Source: Candidatus Methylomirabilota bacterium (GTDB lineage Bacteria > Methylomirabilota > Methylomirabilia > Methylomirabilales > Methylomirabilaceae). Taken from it: 6,828 nt of DNA. The position numbers and the translations under genes were made by a program. Shown here one piece after another: positions 1-6,194 of this stretch. The notes beneath the pieces are model-generated. The model had not been told where the DNA came from. It was given only the letters and a program-made list of their open reading frames with translations, and did no database searches. Location: positions 1 to 6,828 of the forward strand of contig JAGWRQ010000114.1 in NCBI GenBank assembly GCA_028869615.1, in the 5' to 3' direction. The first letter of the stretch is position 1; every line of letters starts with the position of its first letter.

Positions 1-221
1 ATCTGTCAGGTCGAGGCACGCTCACCTCCTTTACGACTATTCGGGTGCCGCCGACTGTCTTCCAAGGGCAGGAGCCATACGACATCGCGGTCATCGATCT
101 GGATGAGGGGCTGCGGGTCACGGCCCGTCTCACGGTTCCGGAAGGCAGAGAGGCGGCGATCGGCGATCCGGCGGTCTTTGAAGAGATGCGACCGTATGGG
201 CCGGTCTTTCGGCTGATCTAG
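1..221 (+). CDS. DUF35 OB-fold domain protein, C-terminal part (5' end outside window)
   Basis: The frame is open from the window edge (first full codon at 3) and ends at TAG 219-221, giving 72 visible residues. They fit the C-terminal OB-fold of DUF35 proteins: a GRGTLTSFTTIRVPP strand near the start, then PYDIAVIDLDEGLRVTARL, then an IGDPAVFEEM turn and a short tail. Complete family members usually carry an N-terminal rubredoxin-like zinc ribbon, which would lie upstream and cannot be seen. DUF35 proteins commonly work beside thiolases or ketoacyl synthases in acyl-CoA metabolism, so a thiolase-like gene just upstream is expected but is inference. The stop lies 2 bp before the nitrilase-like start, so the two are almost certainly co-transcribed. 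The assignment rests on pattern recognition of the fold's sequence signature. Confidence 0.8.
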   Translation, partial: LSGRGTLTSFTTIRVPPTVFQGQEPYDIAVIDLDEGLRVTARLTVPEGREAAIGDPAVFEEMRPYGPVFRLI

Positions 222-223
222 GA

Positions 224-1057
224 ATGGGAATGAACGACAGTATACTGACGATGGCCGGTATCCAGATGGGTGGTGGGCCCGATCATGGAGCCAACCTGGA
301 AAGAGCGATAGGGCTGGGGAAGATTGCCGCCCAACGGGGGGCGAAGGTCATCTGTTTTTCGGAATGCTTTGCCTGGTCCTGGTTCCCTCGTGAGACCGAC
401 CCGTCGCAATTCGCCACTGCTGAACCGGTTCCAGGACCGCTCAGCGAGACGATCGCCGCATTTGCGCGGGAATACCAAGTGGTTGTGGTCGCGCCGATCT
501 TCGAGCGCGGGACCGATGCGGCCTACTATAATACGGCCCTCGTCTTTGACGCCGATGGGACCCTGCTGGGTCAGTACCGAAAAAATCACCTTCCGCAGCT
601 TCCGAACTATCAGGAACGGTTCTATTTTACGCCCGGCAATCAGGGGTTCCCCGTTTTCCATACCCGATACGCCATGATCGGCGTCCAGATCTCATGGGAT
701 AATTTCTTTCCTGAAGGGTCGCGCCTGCTTGCGCTCCAGGGCGCTGAGGTGATCTGTGCGCCGACCTCCGCCTCAATCGTCGCGTCGCACGCCAAATGGG
801 AGCGGGCGCTTGTTGGGAGCGCGGTCTACAACGGGGTGTTTGTGTTGCGGGTCAACCGTGTGGTGGGCGACGACGGGTTGCCGTTCTATGGCAAGAGCTT
901 TTGCGTCGACCCCAACGGCGACTTTATGGTAGAGCCGAGTGGCGCCGATGAAGGGGTCATCCTGGCGGAGATCGACCTGGGGTGGGTTAAGACCGTCAGG
1001 GATATCTGGCCTTTTTTGCAAGACCGCCGGCCAGAGATTTACGCAGGGCTCGCGTAG
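224..1057 (+). CDS. Nitrilase/carbon-nitrogen hydrolase superfamily protein with Ser at the nucleophile position
   Basis: This 277-residue protein spans the full nitrilase fold, at the family's usual length. The catalytic Glu is E47 (FSECF) and the Lys is K120 (YRKNHLP). The third block, normally G-x-x-I-C-W/Y-D-x-x-F-P-E, reads IGVQISWDNFFPEGSR at about 152-167, so the expected nucleophilic Cys is Ser157 (TCA, 692-694). The block otherwise resembles N-carbamoylputrescine amidase-like members. Normal members hydrolyse C-N bonds of amides, nitriles or carbamoyl amines through a Cys thioester. With Ser the protein may be inactive as an amidase, use Ser, or do something else, so no substrate is assigned. 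The start at 224 lies 2 bp after the DUF35 stop; an in-frame ATG at 230, preceded by GGAATGGG, is an alternative. DUF1015 follows after 11 bp, suggesting one operon. Confidence 0.88.
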   Translation: MGMNDSILTMAGIQMGGGPDHGANLERAIGLGKIAAQRGAKVICFSECFAWSWFPRETDPSQFATAEPVPGPLSETIAAFAREYQVVVVAPIFERGTDAAYYNTALVFDADGTLLGQYRKNHLPQLPNYQERFYFTPGNQGFPVFHTRYAMIGVQISWDNFFPEGSRLLALQGAEVICAPTSASIVASHAKWERALVGSAVYNGVFVLRVNRVVGDDGLPFYGKSFCVDPNGDFMVEPSGADEGVILAEIDLGWVKTVRDIWPFLQDRRPEIYAGLA

Positions 1058-1068
1058 AGTAAGGTACA

Positions 1069-2421
1069 ATGGCCTTGATCGCGCCCTTCAGGGGATTACG
1101 GTACAATCCTGAGCTCGTAGGGGATCTGAGCTTGGTGATGGCTCCACCCTATGATGTTATTTCACCGGAAGGACAGCGGGCCTTTCACTCCCGCCACAAG
1201 CACAACGCGATCCGCCTGATTCTGGGTGAGACCCGCCAGGAAGACGACGCTGTGCGGAACCAATACAGTCGCGCGGGAGACTACTTTCGCCAATGGCAAG
1301 CCGAGCAGGTACTGGTTCGCGACCCCGTACCCGCCTTATACCTCTACCAACAGACCTTTCAGCTCCCTGGTGTCGGGGAGCTTGTGCGATGCGGTCTGAT
1401 CGGACTGGTTCGTCTCGAAGAGTTCGGTAGTCGCACGGTCTTCCCTCATGAGCGAACACTGGGGGCAGCCAAGGCGGACCGACTTCGCCTGATGCAGGCC
1501 TGTCACGCGAACTTGAGCTCTGTTTTCAGCGTCTATCCAGGCCGCTTGCTCGAACTGGATCAGATGATAGCTGGTGCTCAGGAGTCCAAACCGATCATTG
1601 ACCTCTGTGATTGGGACGGCATCCATCATCAGGTCTGGATCTGTCAGGATCGTGCAGCGATCAGGAGACTTCAGGCGAAGTGTGCGTCAACACCGCTCTT
1701 TATCGCGGATGGTCATCATCGGTATGAGACGGCGCTGGCCTTTCGAGATCTCATGCGGGCCAAGGAGAAGGGCGATCCCGCCCACGCGCAGCAACGGCCT
1801 TACAACTACGTCATGATGACGTTGGTCAGCGCCAAAGACCCCGGCTTGGTCATCCTTCCGATCCATCGGCTGCTCAGACACCTTCCGGGCGACAGCCTGG
1901 ACGGCTATCTGGCCCAGCTTACCCGACAATTTGCCGTCGAGAGGCTGCCTGTCCCCCGTGATCCTGAGGCCGCTGCCTCGACCCTGCTTGGCTATCTGCG
2001 GCAGACTAAGGCGGGGACACACTGTTTCGGTCTGTACGGTGGAGAGGGGCGCGCATACCTGCTGACGCTCGCTGACGAACGGGTCCTGGAGGCAGGGGAT
2101 GACAAGCCACCCATCTACAGACGACTGGATGTCACCATTGTTCACAGGCTTCTGATCGAGGGTCCATGGTCTCAGCATAAGGTGGGCGAGCTTGCAGACG
2201 ATGGGCTCAATTATAACCATGATGCTGCGGAGGCCGTCCGGATGGTCCAGAAAGATGGGTGGGCAGCGGCCATCTTGCTCAATCCAACCAAGATCGCCGA
2301 GGTCCAGGCGGTGGCCGAGGCCGGCCTGCGGATGCCGCCTAAGTCAACCTTTTTCTACCCCAAGCTCCTTACCGGGCTGGTCATCCATCCCCTTTTGCCC
2401 GATGAGATAGTTGAGGCATAG
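1069..2421 (+). CDS. DUF1015 family protein
   Basis: This 450-residue cytosolic protein matches the full-length DUF1015 family, which has no firmly established function. Recognisable blocks are an N-terminal FRGLRYNPE followed by APPYDVIS (25-32), NAIRLILGE (46-54), FPHERT (125-130), ADGHHRYETAL (213-223), NYVMMTLVSAKDPGL (246-260), and a C-terminal segment with STFFYPK (426-432) and GLVIHPL. The DGHHR motif recalls nucleotide-binding motifs in the ParB/SerK-like superfamily; that link is inference. No signal peptide or membrane segment is visible. The ATG is preceded by AAGG at 1061-1064 with a short spacer. It lies 11 bp after the nitrilase-like gene and is the last plus-strand gene of the run, before a hairpin between convergent genes. 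Family membership is secure, the role is not. Confidence 0.93.
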   Translation: MALIAPFRGLRYNPELVGDLSLVMAPPYDVISPEGQRAFHSRHKHNAIRLILGETRQEDDAVRNQYSRAGDYFRQWQAEQVLVRDPVPALYLYQQTFQLPGVGELVRCGLIGLVRLEEFGSRTVFPHERTLGAAKADRLRLMQACHANLSSVFSVYPGRLLELDQMIAGAQESKPIIDLCDWDGIHHQVWICQDRAAIRRLQAKCASTPLFIADGHHRYETALAFRDLMRAKEKGDPAHAQQRPYNYVMMTLVSAKDPGLVILPIHRLLRHLPGDSLDGYLAQLTRQFAVERLPVPRDPEAAASTLLGYLRQTKAGTHCFGLYGGEGRAYLLTLADERVLEAGDDKPPIYRRLDVTIVHRLLIEGPWSQHKVGELADDGLNYNHDAAEAVRMVQKDGWAAAILLNPTKIAEVQAVAEAGLRMPPKSTFFYPKLLTGLVIHPLLPDEIVEA

Positions 2422-2475
2422 TATACAATAGCTCTAGGTTCGCAGTGGGCTGGTGGAACAGTATTCAGCGTGTTA

Positions 2476-2496
2476 GACCTCGGACACGCCGAGGTT
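2476..2496. terminator. Hairpin between convergent genes, possible bidirectional terminator
   Basis: ACCTCGG (2477-2483) and CCGAGGT (2489-2495) form a perfect 7-bp stem around the loop ACACG, with a possible G-T closing pair at 2476/2496. It sits between the DUF1015 stop (2421) and the fmdB-like stop (2510), where a shared terminator is expected. No T-run follows on either side, so it is not a classical intrinsic terminator. The other bases of 2422-2509 show nothing else. Confidence 0.45.
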
Positions 2497-2509
2497 AGCC
2501 GGCACAGGC

Positions 2510-2716
2510 TCACCCGCCTGGCGCGCAACCTCCGCCTCCGCCACCCGCTGCACCGGAGCCGACAGCTCCTTGCTCCCCTTTGAAGCTGAAGGCGGAAAAC
2601 TGCTTTTCCACAGCCGCCCCTGGGCAGTGTGGGCATTCTATGACAGCATTGCGGCCCAGGACGAGTTTTTCAAACACCTGGCCGCAGTTCGAACAGCGAT
2701 ATTCATAGATAGGCAT
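2510..2716 (-). CDS. FmdB-type small zinc-ribbon protein
   Basis: This 68-residue protein starts MPIYEYRCSNCG, the hallmark of the FmdB/zinc-ribbon family named for a putative regulator in a formamidase/acetamidase operon. A single zinc site is formed by C8 and C11 with C28 and C31 (ECPHC). The aromatic segment after the ribbon (FSAFSFKG, about 40-47) is also typical. The C-terminal third is a low-complexity Gly/Ala/Ser tail with six Gly in a row, one Cys (C64) and a terminal Gly-Gly; Gly-rich, Cys-bearing tails are common in this family. AGGAAGG (plus strand 2728-2734) lies 11 nt before the ATG. The gene starts 21 bp after the UBact stop and is probably the last gene of that transcript. Biochemical role is unknown; nucleic-acid or protein binding is inferred from the fold. 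Confidence 0.9.
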   Translation of the reverse strand: MPIYEYRCSNCGQVFEKLVLGRNAVIECPHCPGAAVEKQFSAFSFKGEQGAVGSGAAGGGGGGCAPGG

Positions 2717-2737
2717 ATACGATACCGCCTTCCTGGG

Positions 2738-2935
2738 TTATTCGCCGCCGCGCTGAACGTAGCTTTTCACGAACTCCTCGGCGTTCTCCTCGAGGACCTC
2801 GTCGATCTCATCCATCAGTTTGTCAAGGTCCTCCTTGAGTTTTTTCCCCTTTTTTGCGGTTTCGGGATTCGGCTCAGCCGCCTCAGGTGGGCCACCGCCG
2901 GCCTCGCGCTTTTGTTTTCGTTCCTGCTCCGCCAT
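2738..2935 (-). CDS. ubact: Prokaryotic ubiquitin-like protein, UBact/Pup type
   Basis: This 65-residue acidic, probably mostly disordered protein has the Pup/UBact design. A charged, Gly/Pro-rich N-terminus (1-30) leads into a helical, coiled-coil-like stretch rich in Lys, Asp, Glu and Leu (31-55). The signature follows: DEIDEVLEENAEEFVKSYVQ at 42-61, then RGGE at the C-terminus. As I recall it, actinobacterial Pup reads DEIDDVLEENAEDFV...QKGGQ, so the match is close through the C-terminal half. In those systems a PafA-like ligase joins the C-terminal Glu to substrate lysines, and the helical region is recognised by the proteasomal ATPase. The last residue here is already Glu, so no Dop-type deamidation should be needed before conjugation. 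The RGGE ending and diderm context favour UBact. It lies 20 bp after moaB with a strong Shine-Dalgarno. Ligase and proteasome genes are not in the window. Confidence 0.93.
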   Translation of the reverse strand: MAEQERKQKREAGGGPPEAAEPNPETAKKGKKLKEDLDKLMDEIDEVLEENAEEFVKSYVQRGGE

Positions 2936-2941
2936 GTCTTA

Positions 2942-2947
2942 CTCCTT
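2942..2947 (-). promoter_or_regulatory. Strong ribosome binding site of the UBact gene
   Basis: Read on the minus strand this is AAGGAG, 6 nt before the UBact ATG at 2933-2935. It sits in the 20-bp gap after the moaB stop. It fixes the start of this small gene and predicts efficient translation, as expected for an abundant tagging protein. Confidence 0.8.
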
Positions 2948-2955
2948 CTCCCGTC

Positions 2956-3462
2956 TCACCGACCCGCCTGCCAGACGAGGTGTTGTACCTCCGGTATCAG
3001 GAGTTTCGTCAGGGCGAGACGGACCGCTTCCTCCGAACCCGGAAGGGCCACGATCACCTTTCCTTTCGCTGTCCCGCAGAGCGCGCGGCTCATCAGGGCG
3101 GCGCTCCCAACTTCCTGGAAGCTGAGACTCCGGAACAGCTCGCCAAAACCGGGCAGCGCCTTGTCCAGCAGAGGGCTGATCGCTTCGATCGTCTGATCCC
3201 TCTTGCTGAGCCCGGTCCCTCCGGTCATGACGATCAGATCAACCTCTTCTTCGCAGAGCTTCTTGATGACCTCTCTCAGACCTTTAGGATCGTTCTTCAG
3301 GATCATCGAGGCGACCTGATAATGACCGGCTTCATTGAAGAGCGATTCAATGAGTCGGCCTGAGTGGTCGTCTTCCGACTTGCGACTATCGGTGATGCTG
3401 AGCCTTACGTATCGGATCGGCCCAACCTTCTTAGCCTCTGCATGGTGATCGTGAACACCCAT
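2956..3462 (-). CDS. moaB: Molybdenum cofactor biosynthesis protein, MoaB/Mog family
   Basis: This 168-residue protein has the MoaB/MogA fold used in molybdopterin metabolism. It shows ITDSR (23-27) in the first strand, the molybdopterin-binding TGGTG (80-84) followed by SKRD with D89, GFGELFRSLSFQEVGSAALMSRA (105-127), and the ALPGS loop (139-143). The overall pattern, GFGE with LSF and E117, is closer to MoaB than to MogA. The RD after TGGTG, and D58 upstream, match positions that are acidic in MogA, so molybdopterin adenylylation is plausible; E. coli MoaB itself has no assigned activity. The ATG is preceded by GAGGG (plus strand 3467-3471). It is the first gene behind the promoter at 3520-3548, followed by UBact after 20 bp. 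folE lies upstream on the same strand. Confidence 0.9.
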   Translation of the reverse strand: MGVHDHHAEAKKVGPIRYVRLSITDSRKSEDDHSGRLIESLFNEAGHYQVASMILKNDPKGLREVIKKLCEEEVDLIVMTGGTGLSKRDQTIEAISPLLDKALPGFGELFRSLSFQEVGSAALMSRALCGTAKGKVIVALPGSEEAVRLALTKLLIPEVQHLVWQAGR

Positions 3463-3497
3463 GGGTCCCTCGATGAAGTCTCAGGCTCTGTTCCACC

Positions 3498-3527
3498 TAT
3501 GATAATTGCTTCTTAACTTATGATAAT
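3498..3527 (-). repeat. Pair of 9-bp direct repeats in the moaB leader/promoter
   Basis: TATGATAAT occurs at 3498-3506 and 3519-3527 on the plus strand (ATTATCATA on the minus strand), exactly 21 bp apart, two helical turns. The second copy overlaps the -10 box of the predicted moaB promoter and the first lies just past the likely transcription start. This could be an operator or a duplicated -10-like sequence. Confidence 0.45.
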
Positions 3528-3548
3528 AGAATACGCCATTTCGGTCAA
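3520..3548 (-). promoter_or_regulatory. Sigma-70-type promoter for moaB-UBact-fmdB
   Basis: On the minus strand TTGACC (plus 3543-3548) and TATCAT (plus 3520-3525) are separated by exactly 17 bp, each five of six to consensus. The surrounding DNA is distinctly AT-rich compared with the genes. Transcription would begin near 3512 and leave a leader of about 50 nt before the moaB ATG. It lies in the 153-bp gap after folE, so moaB, UBact and fmdB can be expressed separately from folE. Confidence 0.65.
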
Positions 3549-3615
3549 TGCGGGAAGCTGCAACAGGTCACGTTCCGTTATCTTATCCCTTGCCCCTGGA
3601 GCGCGACGAATTCTT

Positions 3616-4170
3616 TTATGTTGCGTGCGACCGGATCAACTGCATGAACTCGTTTCGACTCTCAATCCGCTCGCGGAAGATCCCGTGCATCGAGGAGGTT
3701 ACGGCCTTACTGTTCTGTTTCTCTACGCCGCGCATCATCATGCAGAGATGATAGGCTTCCATGACGACGGCCACCCCCCGGGGTCGCAACGCTTCCAGGA
3801 GCGCGTTGGCGATCTCGGAGGTCAGGCGTTCCTGCACCTGGAGTCGGCGACTGTACATCTCCACCACGCGAATCAACTTGCTCAACCCAACAATCCTGCC
3901 GTTCGGAAGATAGCCGACGTGGCACTTGCCGAAAAAGGGCAGCAGATGATGCTCGCACAGCGAGAAGAAATCGATGTCCTTGACCAGAACGATCTCGTCA
4001 TAGTTGTCCTGGAAGACGGCCTCATTCAGGATCTCGTCAACCTGTTTGCCGTACCCGGACGTGAGAAAGGCATACATCCGCTCTACCCGCTCGGGCGTCT
4101 TGACCAATCCTTCCCGATCAGGATCCTCACCGATCTCTTTCAACAGATCCCTGACCAACCGCTTAATCAT
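3616..4170 (-). CDS. folE: GTP cyclohydrolase I
   Basis: This 184-residue protein matches the common type I (FolE) enzyme, which opens GTP to 7,8-dihydroneopterin triphosphate, the first step towards folate and tetrahydropterins. It has the [15 protein letters not shown] block (15-29), [20 protein letters not shown] (68-87) and the C-terminal HLCMMMRGV block (141-149). The zinc ligands expected for the family are present as C72, H75 and C143, with catalytic-site His at 74 and 141. The length is typical of bacterial FolE. AAGGA (plus 4179-4183) lies 8 nt before the ATG. It follows the DUF4398-like gene by 68 bp and precedes moaB, so two pterin-related genes are adjacent. The 68-bp gap holds no convincing terminator, so read-through from the phosphofructokinase operon is possible. 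Confidence 0.97.
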   Translation of the reverse strand: MIKRLVRDLLKEIGEDPDREGLVKTPERVERMYAFLTSGYGKQVDEILNEAVFQDNYDEIVLVKDIDFFSLCEHHLLPFFGKCHVGYLPNGRIVGLSKLIRVVEMYSRRLQVQERLTSEIANALLEALRPRGVAVVMEAYHLCMMMRGVEKQNSKAVTSSMHGIFRERIESRNEFMQLIRSHAT

Positions 4171-4238
4171 GCTGTTATTCCTTGCTGAGACAATATGGCC
4201 TCGAACGTCCCTCCCTCTCGGAGGAAGGGGGATGAACC

Positions 4239-4829
4239 TCAGTTCTTATCTGGTGCAGGAGCGGCCTGCCCTTCCAGCGTGAGCTTCCGCAGTTCGGACT
4301 CAGCCTGCGCCCGCACCTTGCGAGCCTCGTGCCTGACGGCTTCTTTCGCGCCCAGTTCGCCCGCGAGTTGCTCTCGTGTCGAGGTAAAACGTCGGTTGAC
4401 ATTGCTGTTGAAGGTGTCGACGATCTGCGCTTTGATCGCCGTGATCTCTCGGTCGGATTTCACTTCGATCGCCTTGGCTCCCGCCACCTTCGCCTGGTAC
4501 TGCGCTTTCTCCGCGAGCAGGCTGACCGCCTCCCCAGACGTCCTAGCGCTGAGCAGGTGAGTATCCTTTTTCGCCTGCGCCGCAGACCTGAAGATCTTCG
4601 CCTCATCCTTCGCCTGCGCCAAATAGTTCAGGGCCAGCGAAAACTCCTCCGGCGCATAGATCTCCGCCTCAAAGTCTCTTGCCTCTTGAATGGCCTTTTC
4701 TGCCTCCTCCAACCCCTTCACAAAAACAAGTTCTTGCGCGTCAGCAAAGCCTCGCCAGAGCGTAAACGGAACCAGCACGACCATCACCCCGACGATCAAC
4801 CGCTGCATGCTTCGCCTCCAGTATCTCAT
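4239..4829 (-). CDS. Exported DUF4398-like coiled-coil protein
   Basis: This 196-residue protein begins with a clear Sec signal: a basic n-region ([10 protein letters not shown]), a hydrophobic core at about 11-23, and an FADA-QE cleavage site after A31. No lipobox Cys is present, so the product should be soluble periplasmic. Residues 35-80 ([16 protein letters not shown], then [15 protein letters not shown]) resemble DUF4398, a helical domain of envelope proteins whose members are often found beside OmpA-like domains. The rest is an Ala/Lys/Glu-rich helix, probably coiled coil, with no peptidoglycan-binding domain. The ATG at 4827-4829 overlaps the phosphofructokinase stop as ATGA and has AAGGAG (plus 4838-4843) 8 nt upstream. 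That favours it over an internal ATG at codon 8. Function unknown; an envelope structural role is inferred. Confidence 0.82.
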   Translation of the reverse strand: MRYWRRSMQRLIVGVMVVLVPFTLWRGFADAQELVFVKGLEEAEKAIQEARDFEAEIYAPEEFSLALNYLAQAKDEAKIFRSAAQAKKDTHLLSARTSGEAVSLLAEKAQYQAKVAGAKAIEVKSDREITAIKAQIVDTFNSNVNRRFTSTREQLAGELGAKEAVRHEARKVRAQAESELRKLTLEGQAAPAPDKN

Positions 4830-6076
4830 TGTGCTGACTCCTTCGTGCGCTTGCCGAGATAACTAAATCGGTCCACGAATGCCGTCGGCTCAAGGCATCC
4901 GCCATGTGCGAGGGCCTCGATCTGTCCTGACGACTCAAAGTCCTGCGGCTCCAGACGGATCATATAGGCCCGGAGCGTCTGATACGATTCGGAGCCGATA
5001 TCGACGTAACGGACACGAATCTTTCCTGTCCGCCGATCCAGCATGTCTCGAAACGGGATCGGGACCATCTTCCCCCCTTGGATGGTTACCATGGCCTCCG
5101 TCCGACCGTCCAACAGAAAACGGGTAGCCCAATAGCCAAGACTACGGCAATACTGGATATCCAGCGCGCCGGGTGGAGCGCAACGAAGCTCATAGCCAAG
5201 ATCCTTGGCCACGATCGTGACATCGATACCGCGCGCCCGGAGGCTTCCGGCAACCCGCTCTTTCAACACTCGCCCCAGCACCAGCTCCGAGAGGCGGACA
5301 TTCCCATACCCGTCTCGTTCAACCGAGCCGAAAGCAGTGGGATCAAGTTTATCCGTTAGCCCTTCGCTCAGAATGGCTACGCCATACCCTTTTCCTGAGG
5401 CGCGCCGCTTGATCACCGCGCCTTCCAGGATGTCAACCAGCGTCTGAAGGGAGATCCTTGGCTCCGGAAACTCCTCGCCGATAATCGTGAGTGTAGCGCC
5501 GGCGGCGCCTCCGATGCCGAGCGCCAGATGGCCGGCCCGCCGCCCCATTACCGTAACGAAGAACCACCGGCCGGTTGTTTCCGCGTCCTCCATCAGGTTC
5601 TTGACGATATCTTTGCCTAGGTTGCAGGCCGTCGTAAAGCCGAATGTCGGCACCTCCTGAGGAAGCGGGAGATCGTTGTCGATGGTCTTCGGTACATGCG
5701 CGAGGGCGACCCGACCCTTCACCGCCTCCGACAACCGATGCGCGGCGAAGGCGGTGTCATCGCCCCCGATCGTCAACAGGCACGATACCTCCAGTTTATC
5801 AAGCGCCTCGACCACATTACGGAGCGCATCCGGGGATTTGGTCGGGTTCTCCCTGGACGTCCGAAGTATGGAACCTCCTTCGAAATGGATCCGGGAGACT
5901 TCGTCGATTTCGAGCTCCACCACGTGGCTCGTGTCGCCTCGCGCAAGCCACTTGAACCCATCGTAGAAGCCGAGGACACGCACCCCATGGTTGCGCGCCT
6001 CTATGGTCGCAGTAGCGATCACGCCATTAATGCCCGGCGCGGGGCCGCCCCCGACCAGCATGGCAAGCGTTTTCAT
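4826..6076 (-). CDS. pfp: Pyrophosphate-dependent 6-phosphofructokinase
   Basis: This 416-residue enzyme interconverts fructose 6-phosphate and fructose 1,6-bisphosphate in glycolysis/gluconeogenesis. From the ATG at 6074-6076 it has GGGPAPGINGVI (9-20), TSRENPTK (73-80), GGDDT (104-108), PKTIDND (129-135, catalytic D133), MGRRAGHLA (177-185) and an R-G-rich C-terminal half. The phosphoryl-donor site is diagnostic: Asp107 in GGDDT (ATP enzymes have Gly) and Lys130 in PKTIDND (ATP enzymes usually have Gly) mark the PPi-dependent class. PPi-PFK makes the step reversible and saves ATP, and is known in several methanotrophs. A TTG 21 bp upstream gives a longer frame, but AGAGGGG precedes the ATG so the ATG is preferred. 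It overlaps the exported-protein gene by 4 bp. A strong promoter lies upstream at 6157-6185. Confidence 0.95.
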   Translation of the reverse strand: MKTLAMLVGGGPAPGINGVIATATIEARNHGVRVLGFYDGFKWLARGDTSHVVELEIDEVSRIHFEGGSILRTSRENPTKSPDALRNVVEALDKLEVSCLLTIGGDDTAFAAHRLSEAVKGRVALAHVPKTIDNDLPLPQEVPTFGFTTACNLGKDIVKNLMEDAETTGRWFFVTVMGRRAGHLALGIGGAAGATLTIIGEEFPEPRISLQTLVDILEGAVIKRRASGKGYGVAILSEGLTDKLDPTAFGSVERDGYGNVRLSELVLGRVLKERVAGSLRARGIDVTIVAKDLGYELRCAPPGALDIQYCRSLGYWATRFLLDGRTEAMVTIQGGKMVPIPFRDMLDRRTGKIRVRYVDIGSESYQTLRAYMIRLEPQDFESSGQIEALAHGGCLEPTAFVDRFSYLGKRTKESAQ

Positions 6077-6081
6077 GAGAT

Positions 6082-6088
6082 CCCCTCT
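6082..6088 (-). promoter_or_regulatory. Ribosome binding site that fixes the phosphofructokinase start
   Basis: The minus strand reads AGAGGGG 5 nt before the ATG at 6074-6076. This supports that ATG rather than the in-frame TTG at 6095-6097, which lacks a good Shine-Dalgarno and would add seven residues that the family does not need. Confidence 0.65.
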
Positions 6089-6156
6089 CGACGACAAAGA
6101 AGCTGTCGGCTCTCAGCAAAGCGCTGAAGATTGACAACTAAAACCCGAACGTTTTC

Positions 6157-6185
6157 AGTGTACGAGCAACAGGACCCGGTGTCAA
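6157..6185 (-). promoter_or_regulatory. Strong sigma-70-type promoter for the phosphofructokinase operon
   Basis: The minus strand has a perfect TTGACA (plus 6180-6185), a 17-bp spacer and TACACT (plus 6157-6162). Transcription would start near 6150, leaving about 74 nt of leader before the ATG. It drives phosphofructokinase, the exported protein and perhaps folE. It lies just downstream of the REP-like repeat. Confidence 0.7.
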
Positions 6186-6194
6186 CCGACCGTT

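Noticed and set aside
2422..2475. Possible small gene in the gap after DUF1015
   Set aside because: No start with a ribosome binding site and no open frame of useful length; treated as intergenic.
2570..3196. 208-codon plus-strand frame crossing fmdB, UBact and moaB
   Set aside because: It runs antisense through three recognisable minus-strand genes; the hydrophobic stretch is the complement of the Glu/Lys-rich UBact codons.
3520..4188. 222-codon open frame on the plus strand opposite folE
   Set aside because: It is antisense to a certain folE gene and its translation shows no recognisable domain; long antisense frames are common in GC-rich DNA.
4209..4230. C/G-rich hairpin between the exported-protein gene and folE
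   Set aside because: Only about 4-5 pairs form and no T-run follows, so I do not call a terminator.
6077..6097. TTG start giving a 423-residue phosphofructokinase
   Set aside because: The seven extra residues are not family-like, and AGAGGGG sits correctly spaced before the downstream ATG.
5696..6127. 143-codon plus-strand frame opposite phosphofructokinase
   Set aside because: It is a shadow of the conserved phosphofructokinase frame, with no family signature and no ribosome binding site.
6131..6160. Plus-strand TTGACA at 6131 as a promoter
   Set aside because: No acceptable -10 at 16-18 bp and no plus-strand gene downstream.
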